Below are positions 7,221 to 12,185 of a stretch of 12,185 nt of DNA, one piece after another. This DNA is from Clostridia bacterium (GTDB taxonomy: Bacteria > Bacillota > Clostridia > Christensenellales > CAG-917). Below the pieces are notes generated by a model. That model was not told the DNA's origin, searched no databases, and saw only the letters and a program-made list of their open reading frames with translations. The first letter of the stretch is position 1. Each line of letters begins with the position of its first letter. Position numbers and translations under genes: made by a program. The stretch lies in assembly GCA_017500745.1 (NCBI GenBank), contig JAFVYE010000083.1, positions 1-12,185 on the forward strand, written 5' to 3'.

Positions 7221-7225
7221 GTCAA
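7197..7225 (-). promoter_or_regulatory. Sigma-A promoter of the Dabb gene
   Basis: On the minus strand TTGACA (7225-7220), 17-base spacer, GATAAT (7202-7197). Transcription should start near 7190, about 20 bases before the ATG. Confidence 0.88.
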
Positions 7226-7324
7226 TAGTGCAAATTTTAAATTTCAAAACCAAGGGTTTATCTGCCTGTTTGATGTGGATAGAATGCCTTTTTGGACGTT
7301 TTGCTCCCATCAAAAATAGTGGTA

Positions 7325-7352
7325 TTGACTTTTTCTAAAATTGCGTTATAAT
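7325..7352 (+). promoter_or_regulatory. Sigma-A promoter of the MgtC-family gene
   Basis: TTGACT (7325-7330), 16-base spacer, TATAAT (7347-7352). An in-frame ATG at 7351 lies inside this -10 box and so cannot be the start codon; the true start is at 7390. Confidence 0.87.
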
Positions 7353-7389
7353 GAATATAATATATCAGTTTCATTTATTGGAGGGCTTT

Positions 7390-8091
7390 ATGCTACTATC
7401 AGCAGTTCACGTGGTGGACTGGAACAGCGAGGTTTGGCACTTTGTTGTGCGTCTTGTTGTGTCCATCATCTGTGGCGTCATAATTGGCGTAGAAAGAAAA
7501 ACACGAAGTAAGGAGGCAGGCATCCGCACCCACGCAATTGTGTGTATGGCCGCTTGCTTGTTTATGATCATTTCAAAATATATGACCACCGCTCTGTTCA
7601 ACGAAACAGGCCAAAGCGGAGACCCCAGCCGTATTGCATCACAAGTGGTCACAGGCATCGGCTTCCTCGGTGCAGGCATCATCATGTATCGCCGTGACGT
7701 CATGTACGGCCTTACAACCGCCGCAGGTGTGTGGGCAACTGCTGCAATCGGCATGGCAATCGGCAGTGGTTTTTTGGTTGTCGGTGTGGTGGCAACCTTG
7801 CTCATCTTGATCCTTCAAATCATCTTCCACCTGCCTATCAAGCCCTTCCGCTCTCCCCATCTCTCCATCATCAAGTTGCAAATTTGGATGGAAACAGATG
7901 ACACCTTGAACACCATCATCAATGAGCTTGGCTCCCCCAAAGTGACGTCATATAAGGTCAAATCAAATGAGGGCAAGTTGATTGCAACAGTTGAGGTGGC
8001 AACCCAAGCACCCTTCTCTGTTGACTTGATGAACAGCATCATACGCAATCATTCCGACCACGTCATCTCTATTGAACGCACCGATGAATAA
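7390..8091 (+). CDS. MgtC/SapB family membrane protein
   Basis: A 233-residue protein. The membrane part (about 15-150) has four to five hydrophobic segments and the family signatures GVIIGVERKTRSKEAGIRTH (about 29-48) and RIASQVVTGIGFLGAGIIM (about 81-99), followed by GLTTAAGVWATAAIGMAIG. A soluble C-terminal domain (about 158-233) resembles the ACT-like domain seen in longer members. In Salmonella and mycobacteria MgtC supports growth at low magnesium and inside hosts, partly by acting on ATP synthase or phosphate uptake; in Firmicutes the role is unclear. The start at 7390 is set by GGAGG 6 bases upstream and by the promoter lying over the earlier ATG. It is a single-gene transcript with its own promoter and terminator; no magnesium-sensing leader is visible in the ~30-base 5' region. 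Confidence 0.93.
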   Translation: MLLSAVHVVDWNSEVWHFVVRLVVSIICGVIIGVERKTRSKEAGIRTHAIVCMAACLFMIISKYMTTALFNETGQSGDPSRIASQVVTGIGFLGAGIIMYRRDVMYGLTTAAGVWATAAIGMAIGSGFLVVGVVATLLILILQIIFHLPIKPFRSPHLSIIKLQIWMETDDTLNTIINELGSPKVTSYKVKSNEGKLIATVEVATQAPFSVDLMNSIIRNHSDHVISIERTDE

Positions 8092-8108
8092 TCCATCATA
8101 ACAAAACC

Positions 8109-8137
8109 AAAACCCCGCTCAACCGAGTGGGGTTTTT
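8109..8137. terminator. Intrinsic terminator after the MgtC-family gene
   Basis: AAAACCCCGCTC (8109-8120) pairs with GAGTGGGGTTTT (8125-8136), including one G-T pair, around an AACC loop. T run on the + strand, A run for the reverse direction. On its right it directly abuts the first tRNA-tail copy (8141) through CTT. Confidence 0.9.
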
Positions 8138-8140
8138 CTT

Positions 8141-8297
8141 TGGCGGAAGCGGAGGATTCGTGTAATAGCAAGCAAACAAACTTGTTTGAGATTGCGAGCG
8201 TCAGCCCCGTAGGGGGTTCGTGCACAACGTGCGTTCAATGCAAAGCATTGGACAATCACTCCGCAAAAAGAAAAACCCTGCACATAGTACAGGGTTT
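8141..8297 (-). repeat. tRNA-tail repeat unit A (157 bp)
   Basis: It begins with a copy of the last ~20 bases of tRNA-Ser (8141-8160, one G missing) and ends in an intrinsic terminator. Between lie four small hairpins: CAAA-CTTG-TTTG (8177-8188), CCCC-GTA-GGGG (8205-8215), GCAC-AAC-GTGC (8222-8232) and CAATGC-AAA-GCATTG (8236-8250). It is about 94% identical to unit C, with seven substitutions and two single-base indels. The strand given is that of the tRNA. Confidence 0.9.
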
Positions 8298-8298
8298 T
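8272..8298. terminator. Intrinsic terminator in repeat unit A
   Basis: AAAACCCTG (8272-8280) pairs with CAGGGTTTT (8290-8298) around a 9-base loop. On the minus strand it follows directly after the CCA of the second tRNA-tail copy and continues into TTTTTCTTTTT. Confidence 0.75.
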
Positions 8299-8386
8299 GG
8301 CGGAAGCGGAGGGATTAGTTCTTGCATTTCGCAGGTCTACAGTGCTTGTATTGCTTTGTGCCCTGCTCAATGCTTCGGTCATCGCT

Positions 8387-8415
8387 AAAAATGATGGGTG
8401 TCCATCATTTTTTTT
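8387..8415 (+). terminator. Intrinsic terminator inside repeat unit B
   Basis: AAAAATGATGG (8387-8397) pairs with CCATCATTTTT (8402-8412) around a GTGT loop and is followed by an unbroken run of eight T (8408-8415) on the + strand; the reverse side has only a five-T run. No annotated + strand gene ends just before it. Confidence 0.8.
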
Positions 8416-8463
8416 GACGCTCTCGTTCGAATCCCTCCCATATACCCTTTCCCCAAAAAAAAG

Positions 8464-8493
8464 AAAAACGGATGCGTGATTGCATCCGTTTTT
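8464..8493. terminator. Intrinsic terminator at the end of repeat unit B
   Basis: A 12-bp stem AAAAACGGATGC (8464-8475) with GCATCCGTTTTT (8482-8493), loop GTGATT. It can work in both directions and directly precedes the third tRNA-tail copy. Confidence 0.88.
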
Positions 8494-8496
8494 CTT

Positions 8497-8653
8497 TGGC
8501 GGAAGCGGAGGGATTCGTGTAGTAGCAAGCATACAAACTTGTTTGGGATTGCGAGCGTCAGCCCTGTAGGGGGTTCGTGCACAACGTGCGTTCAATGCAG
8601 AGCATTGGACAATAACTCCGCAAAAAGAAAACCCTGCACACAGTACAGGGTTT
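8497..8653 (-). repeat. tRNA-tail repeat unit C (157 bp)
   Basis: It begins with a perfect 21-base copy of the tRNA-Ser 3' end (8497-8517) and carries the same four-hairpin ladder as unit A: 8534-8545, 8562-8572, 8579-8589 and 8593-8607. It ends in the terminator that serves the complete tRNA gene. One base change against unit A falls in a loop (AAA to AGA) and one in a stem (C-G to T-G). Confidence 0.9.
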
Positions 8654-8654
8654 T
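8622..8654 (-). terminator. Intrinsic terminator of the tRNA-Ser gene
   Basis: AAAACCCTG (8628-8636) pairs with CAGGGTTTT (8646-8654); read on the minus strand it starts right at the tRNA CCA and runs into TTTTCTTTTT. The stem has five G/C-type pairs plus A-T pairs and a 9-base loop. Confidence 0.8.
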
Positions 8655-8742
8655 GGCGGAAGCGGAGGGATTCGAACCCCCGTGGGCTTGCACCCAAACG
8701 GTTTTCAAGACCGCCTCGTTATGACCACTTCGATACGCTTCC
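8654..8742 (-). tRNA. tRNA-Ser (anticodon UGA), CCA encoded
   Basis: On the minus strand the acceptor GGAAGCG (8742-8736) pairs with CGCTTCC, followed by discriminator G and an encoded CCA (8656-8654). The anticodon stem GCGGT/ACCGT closes the loop CTTGAAA, giving anticodon TGA for UCA codons. A long variable arm (TGGG-TGCAAG-CCCA) marks it as a class II tRNA, and the T arm contains GGTTCGAATCC. A strong promoter lies just upstream and a terminator directly downstream. Confidence 0.97.
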
Positions 8743-8771
8743 ATAAGCCAGACCTTAAATCCAGCTTTGTT

Positions 8772-8800
8772 AGTATAACAATATTAGCATTCATTGTCAA
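8772..8800 (-). promoter_or_regulatory. Sigma-A promoter of the tRNA-Ser gene
   Basis: On the minus strand TTGACA (8800-8795), 17-base spacer, TATACT (8777-8772). Transcription should start near 8765, about 22 bases ahead of the tRNA 5' end. No terminator is visible between the PLC-like gene and this promoter, so operon read-through into the tRNA is possible. Confidence 0.92.
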
Positions 8801-8837
8801 CTCAATAGACAAAATCGCCTAAATTTGTTTGCTATTT

Positions 8838-10043
8838 TTATGCTCCAAGAATTGAATTGACAAGATTTTGATTGTAGGCGTGGATCTTTTGATTGACAAG
8901 ATCATTGAAATCGCCATAACCACTGTTGACAAAGTCAACTTGAAATACGGGCATCACGCTGAGCCAATAATCAAAGTTTTCGTGATTGACAAGAGTGACG
9001 TTGTATCTTTCTGCAAAACGGAGCAAACTCCATGCGCCTATGTCAATGAATATGTCGCTGAATCCCCCGGCAGAAAAGGATGCTTGGGTTTGATTCATAC
9101 GAAGCTTGTTGTCCCATTCATCGCTGGATGCAATCAGCTCTGCTTGCTCGTTTATCTTGCTTATCAAGGTCTTTTGACCTATTCTGCTGTGCCATTTGTG
9201 ATTAGCATTGGTGTCCATGTCAAAGTACTTGCCCATGTAGACGTCTGTCATTGTGCCTTCCATACCCCTTTCAAAAAAGCGGGTGCCTTCTCTGCGGTCA
9301 AAGAGGACCACGCCGGGCTCTGTGCCGTTGACGGTGACATCATTGTATCTGAGCTCACCAATGCGCACACCACTCTTTCCGTCCTCGTCAAAGGTGTTGG
9401 TGGTGCCGTAGTGAACGTAATCATAAAGGTTTTTGCCATTGAGTTTGACAGAGGCAACATAGTGGTGGAAAGTGTCCAACGTGACTCCCTCTCCAAAATA
9501 CATGGGATGCCACAGCAGTATGACAATCTCCCCTTGTGCCTCGGGGGTGGCAAGATAGCGCAACACTTGCAAGACGTACTCCTCTATGGTCAAGGAAAGG
9601 TGGGCGTGAGTGCCGTACCACGTGCCCTCAAAGTCGGTGTATTTGATGTGGAACATCCTTGCTCCTTGGCGGAGTTGAACGTCAAGGCCAACGGCTTGTG
9701 TCCTGCCAAAACGATATTGGAATCCGCTTGTGATGGGATCAAGCTTGCCAAGAACTGTGGGACGATCATGGTAGTCCATTGGGCTGTCTGGTGTGAGTGA
9801 ATCTGTGACGGCGTCATGAGATGCCAGCATTGCAATGTCCACAAGGCGAGGATTTGCCTCCACAATGCCGTCAATATCTGCAAGGACGGTGACGTACTTG
9901 CCATTGTCAACGCTATTGATGGTGTCAATGGTTGCATCGTTCAATAGAACGCTGAGGAAGATTGTGACAAGAACAAAAGGGACAAAAATACCCATCAAAA
10001 TTTTGATGGGTGCTATTTTTCTTTTTTCACGATTTTGTTTCAT
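8838..10043 (-). CDS. Membrane-anchored PI-PLC-like (phosphatidylinositol phospholipase C superfamily) protein
   Basis: A 401-residue protein with a basic N-terminus, one membrane segment (about 13-35) and an extracellular domain. That domain matches the PI-PLC X-type barrel: AMLASHDAVTDS (71-82) corresponds to the GTHDS motif (H76, D77), VGLDVQLRQGARMFHIKY (118-135) to the QLxxGARxFDIR strand, GTHAHL (144-149) to the second catalytic His, and IEEYVLQVLRYL-EIVILLWHP to the LxEFxxFLxxNPxExVI helix-strand. Compared with Bacillus PI-PLC, the Asp and Arg of FDIR are His132 and Lys134 here, so activity or substrate may differ. It probably acts outside the cell on phospholipid, glycolipid or another cyclisable phosphodiester. 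The start at 10043 has AGAGGA upstream. It is the last gene of the surface-protein operon, 38 bases after the LRR-like gene; no clear terminator follows. Confidence 0.78.
   Translation of the reverse strand: MKQNREKRKIAPIKILMGIFVPFVLVTIFLSVLLNDATIDTINSVDNGKYVTVLADIDGIVEANPRLVDIAMLASHDAVTDSLTPDSPMDYHDRPTVLGKLDPITSGFQYRFGRTQAVGLDVQLRQGARMFHIKYTDFEGTWYGTHAHLSLTIEEYVLQVLRYLATPEAQGEIVILLWHPMYFGEGVTLDTFHHYVASVKLNGKNLYDYVHYGTTNTFDEDGKSGVRIGELRYNDVTVNGTEPGVVLFDRREGTRFFERGMEGTMTDVYMGKYFDMDTNANHKWHSRIGQKTLISKINEQAELIASSDEWDNKLRMNQTQASFSAGGFSDIFIDIGAWSLLRFAERYNVTLVNHENFDYWLSVMPVFQVDFVNSGYGDFNDLVNQKIHAYNQNLVNSILGA
9990..10011. promoter_or_regulatory. Perfect 22-bp palindrome in the first codons of the PLC-like gene
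   Basis: The half-site ACCCATCAAAA (9990-10000) is mirrored exactly by 10001-10011. Outside it, AAAAATA (9984-9990) and TATTTTT (10014-10020) extend the pairing with a 3-base bulge. On the gene strand it looks like a hairpin followed by a T-rich run, about 11 codons into the gene. It could be an attenuator, a regulator site, or chance from coding the Lys/Ile/Met-rich membrane start. Confidence 0.6.
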
Positions 10044-10081
10044 ACCGGGTTTTATCCTCTTGAAATGTGTGAATAAAGTGA

Positions 10082-10789
10082 TTATTGCGCTTCAAACTTA
10101 ACGTTGGGTGCAGAAAGAAATGCTCTCAGATCGTTGAGCACATCCTCACTTGCAGAGATTCCATTGTTGTTTGACACAGCGAATCCGTTGATGGTGACTG
10201 CTCCGCTGACAACTATCTTTGAAAGGTTGTTGCAACCCATAAATGAGTTTTGCCCGCCGATGTTAATTACAGTTATTTCTTCATTGTTGAAGTTTTGGAC
10301 GTGGACTATTTTGATGGTTGTAAGGTTGCTCATCCCCATGAACGTGCCGGGGTCAACTGTGACCGATGTGGGCAAAGTTATGGTGACGGGCACTGCCTTT
10401 TCGGTGGTGTCTGCAAAGGTTGAGTTGCAAAGAGTTGTGACAGGATAAGGTGAGTCCTCTGAAATTGAGGGGATTGTGGAGTCAACGCCATTTTCTCTTA
10501 TCTTGATGTTGGTGCCATACACCTTTCTTGGAATGATAACGTTTTCATACACCGCCCCAGAAAAACCAACTATCTTCATGGAGTCAATTCCTCCGTTGGA
10601 GTTTCTAACAGGTTCATAGATGAAATATTTGATCCAATAGTTCCAGTCGGTGGTGTCGGTTTGAGGCGCAACCTCGCTGTTGCCAGATGCACCAACCCAA
10701 TATGCAGACGTAAGACCGATTGTGGTGGCAATTGCGCCCACTGCAAGGACGGCGACAAGGATTATGATAAGCTTCTTGTTTCTCTTCAT
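10082..10789 (-). CDS. Secreted protein with SipW-type leader and BspA-like leucine-rich repeats
   Basis: A 235-residue protein. Residues 1-31 are a lysine-rich start, a hydrophobic core (LIIILVAVLAVGAIATTIGL) and TSAYW, a junction like that of TasA/camelysin-type leaders, which are cleaved by the SipW signal peptidase. The mature part has GFSGAVYENVIIPRKVYGTNIKI (about 75-97) and two repeats, VTITLPTSVTVDPGTFMGMSNLTTIKI (about 135-161) and NSFMGCNNLSKIVVSG (about 181-196). These fit the LRR_5/BspA pattern (IPxxVxxIGxxAFxxCxxLxxI), which is used for adhesion by gut and oral bacteria. GGAG lies 8 bases before the ATG and overlaps the end of the previous gene, 12 bases away, so it is in the operon. 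It is short for a BspA protein. No LPXTG or other anchor is seen. Confidence 0.7.
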   Translation of the reverse strand: MKRNKKLIIILVAVLAVGAIATTIGLTSAYWVGASGNSEVAPQTDTTDWNYWIKYFIYEPVRNSNGGIDSMKIVGFSGAVYENVIIPRKVYGTNIKIRENGVDSTIPSISEDSPYPVTTLCNSTFADTTEKAVPVTITLPTSVTVDPGTFMGMSNLTTIKIVHVQNFNNEEITVINIGGQNSFMGCNNLSKIVVSGAVTINGFAVSNNNGISASEDVLNDLRAFLSAPNVKFEAQ

Positions 10790-10801
10790 TGTGCGCTCTC
10801 C

Positions 10802-11641
10802 TTAGTTGGCAATGAACTCAACCTTGAAGTTGAGGAACAATTGTGCGTCCATGAGTTCGGGAGGTGTGAGCTCATCTACATGGACAAAATACAAAACTGC
10901 ATTGAGTGTGTGGGTGACAGGAATCATCTTGAAGGTGATGCTGTAGTCTGTCTTATTGTTGTTGTCATATTGCTTGTCTGCAAGGACGTAATAGGTGTAG
11001 GGGTTGCCCTTGTCATCCGTGCCCTCTCGGACTGCGTATTTGTTGTCGGTGTTGAACATCTCAACGGTACTATCCGTGGTGATGACGTACATGTCCACCT
11101 TAAACTCATCACGATAGTTGGTGAGGCCCTCTCTTGTCTTTTGTGTGAGCAATGCGATTTCCTCGGGAGAAAGGTCAGAAACATCCACCTCTTGATCGTT
11201 GGAGTTGACGTAATAGTGAGGGTTCATCAAAGTGACTGAAACAAGGGACACAGACATGGTTGTGGTGCCGTCTGTGTTGGGGGCTGCTCCATTGTAGACA
11301 AAGTCAAAAGTGACTGTCACCTTGGTGGCAATGGTTTCAAGGGAGTCAAGGTTTTCATCAAGAACGTCCAGTTGATCATATCCGCCTGTGCCATCCACAT
11401 CGTTGAGGATAAGACCTGGCTTGATGCGTGCAGGAGCAAGGACGGCGTCCTCGCCGGTGGGAAGGTCGCTTGCGCTTCCTTGGACGATTATTGCGCCGTT
11501 TGAGGGGTTTGCTGATGACACCTCAACTGCTCCGTTGTAAAAATACTGATTGCCAAACCAAGCAGCTGTGACACCTACTATTGCCACTATGACTGCCAAA
11601 ACCATAACTGTTGATGCAAGAAGGATAGAAGTCTTTTTCAT
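10802..11641 (-). CDS. Secreted beta-rich protein with SipW/TasA-type leader
   Basis: A 279-residue protein. Its leader (1-29: MKKTSILLASTVMVLAVIVAIVG then VTAAWFG) has the hydrophobic core and Ala-Trp-Phe junction of TasA/camelysin-like proteins. The rest is acidic, rich in Thr, Val, Asn and Asp, with alternating strand-like stretches (IATKVTVTFDFVYNG about 103-117, TTTMSVSLVSVTL about 126-138, LNAVLYFVHVDEL and LFLNFKVEF at the end), and only one possible helix (LSPEEIALLTQKTREGL, about 156-172). This suits a beta-sandwich fibre or matrix subunit, but I see no family signature that fixes the function. The ATG overlaps the stop of the preceding gene as TGATG, with GGAGGG about 10 bases upstream, so the two are translationally coupled. 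Confidence 0.6.
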   Translation of the reverse strand: MKKTSILLASTVMVLAVIVAIVGVTAAWFGNQYFYNGAVEVSSANPSNGAIIVQGSASDLPTGEDAVLAPARIKPGLILNDVDGTGGYDQLDVLDENLDSLETIATKVTVTFDFVYNGAAPNTDGTTTMSVSLVSVTLMNPHYYVNSNDQEVDVSDLSPEEIALLTQKTREGLTNYRDEFKVDMYVITTDSTVEMFNTDNKYAVREGTDDKGNPYTYYVLADKQYDNNNKTDYSITFKMIPVTHTLNAVLYFVHVDELTPPELMDAQLFLNFKVEFIAN

Positions 11642-12185
11642 CAGCCATTACCCTCCGGAAGTTTGGTTGCAGTTTCCACTTCAAGAAGCACTACAAACTT
11701 GTAGGTGTAGCCAGAGTACACCTGTGATGAGTACTTGTTGAGTGCATTCCACTTGGTTGATTTAAAACCACCGTCAACATTTGAATCGCCATAAAGCTCG
11801 GTTGCTGACACGGGATCGCCCACGCAGTATTGTTGCCAATAAAGCAGTTCGGGTGCAAAAACAATGTTGAACGTGTAGTTGTATGAGTTTGGATCATCTG
11901 CGTTTGCCTTGGCGACAAAGCCAGAGTTGGACACTTTTGCGGGCAAGAACTTGCCAAACTGGTCTGCTCCTGGCAAGGATTCGTTGCCGGGAACACCCTG
12001 TCCGCTGACCAAGTTGAGAGTGCCGTAGGGAGTGTACCACTTGTTGTCCCCAGAGATGTACCACGTGAAGCCCAAAGGAATGTCCGCAATGGTCAAATCG
12101 GTTGAGTCCTCATCAATCTTGATCGCTTGTGGGTTGTCTGCCCCGCTGTTGTTGTCAATGTTGACAGCAACAATTGAGCAATTGA
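11641..12185 (-). CDS. Probable secreted surface protein, N-terminus beyond the window
   Basis: The frame is open to the right edge, so the gene starts outside the window; 180 C-terminal residues are visible. A TTG at 12096 is an internal leucine rather than a likely start, since coding-like text (IVAVNIDNNSGADNP...) continues upstream. The protein is rich in Tyr, Asn, Gly and Ser, with aromatic clusters (FTWYISGDNKWYTPYG, FAPELLYWQQYCVG) and a final strand YTYKFVVLLEVETA. The ending resembles that of the next gene (LFLNFKVEF), so they may be paralogous subunits. There are two Cys (one near the visible start, one in QQYCVG). The leader cannot be seen, so secretion is inferred from composition and neighbours. 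Its TGA overlaps the next start codon. Confidence 0.6.
   Translation of the reverse strand, partial: NCSIVAVNIDNNSGADNPQAIKIDEDSTDLTIADIPLGFTWYISGDNKWYTPYGTLNLVSGQGVPGNESLPGADQFGKFLPAKVSNSGFVAKANADDPNSYNYTFNIVFAPELLYWQQYCVGDPVSATELYGDSNVDGGFKSTKWNALNKYSSQVYSGYTYKFVVLLEVETATKLPEGNG

Larger units (their letters stand above)
8298..8496 (-). repeat. tRNA-tail repeat unit B (199 bp, unlike A and C)
   Basis: It begins with the tRNA-tail copy at 8298-8318, with one mismatch (ATTAG instead of ATTCG). The rest is unrelated to units A and C. It contains a strong hairpin with a T run (8387-8415), an inverted 14-base copy of the tRNA T-loop region (GTTCGAATCCCTCC, 8425-8438) and a second strong terminator at its end (8464-8493). 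No convincing open frame. Confidence 0.8.

Noticed and set aside
7351..7389. N-terminal extension of the MgtC-family protein from ATG 7351
   Set aside because: The ATG overlaps the -10 box, so it would not be in the mRNA.
7011..7953. Several TGACGTCA palindromes (near 7011, 7694 and 7944)
   Set aside because: All lie within coding regions, irregularly placed, and are explained by common Val/Asp/Thr/Ser codons; no link to promoters.
8141..8674. Regularly spaced direct repeats that might be read as a CRISPR array
   Set aside because: Only four repeats; the spacings are 157-199 bp, two of the spacers are near-identical, the repeat is a tRNA end, and no cas gene is present.
8119..8697. A 192-codon open frame on the tRNA strand running through all repeats and into the tRNA
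   Set aside because: It reads through the tRNA 3' end and several terminators. Between the two near-identical units five of the six substitutions in the shared stretch change the amino acid, as expected for noncoding DNA. Such frames are common artefacts of tRNA ends.
8868..9800. A 310-codon + strand open frame opposite the PLC-like gene
   Set aside because: Shadow of the minus-strand gene, whose protein shows clear domain motifs; no promoter or binding site on the + strand.

Overview
The window looks like chromosomal DNA of an uncultured, gut-type Firmicute (Clostridia-like). This is inferred from moderate GC, AGGAGG-type ribosome binding sites, sigma-A promoters near TTGACA-17-TATAAT, many short intrinsic terminators, a YtxC-like protein and surface proteins with SipW-type leaders. 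I cannot name a species.

Left part (1-2140): the tail of an unidentified + strand gene and a convergent YtxC-like gene share a bidirectional terminator. Next comes a two-gene minus-strand operon: an ECF sigma factor, overlapping by ATGA with a single-pass membrane protein that has a PepSY-like outer domain and is probably its anti-sigma factor.

Middle (2140-8140): a strong extended -10 promoter drives a + strand operon of a cytoplasmic GH3 beta-glucosidase, a YitT-family membrane protein and a stomatin-like SPFH protein, closed by a bidirectional terminator. On the far side of that terminator lies a small Dabb-domain gene on the minus strand. It is divergent from an MgtC/SapB-family membrane protein. 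Both have clear sigma-A promoters, and in each case (also for GH3) the promoter or ribosome binding site shows that the longest open frame starts too early.

Repeat locus (8141-8742): a complete tRNA-Ser(UGA) gene on the minus strand is followed by three tandem units of 157, 199 and 157 bp. Each unit carries a copy of the last ~20 bp of the tRNA, and an intrinsic terminator lies directly beyond the CCA of every copy. The two 157-bp units are about 94% identical and hold a ladder of small hairpins. The layout recalls the rtT repeats behind tyrT of E. coli and is the most unusual thing here.

Right part (8838-12185): a minus-strand operon of at least four genes running in from beyond the window. 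It encodes three probable secreted beta-rich proteins, the two with visible N-termini having SipW/TasA-type leaders, one of them with BspA-like leucine-rich repeats. The last gene is a membrane-anchored PI-PLC-like protein with changed active-site residues and a perfect 22-bp palindrome in its first codons. The cluster probably builds or modifies something at the cell surface; the exact role is not known from sequence.
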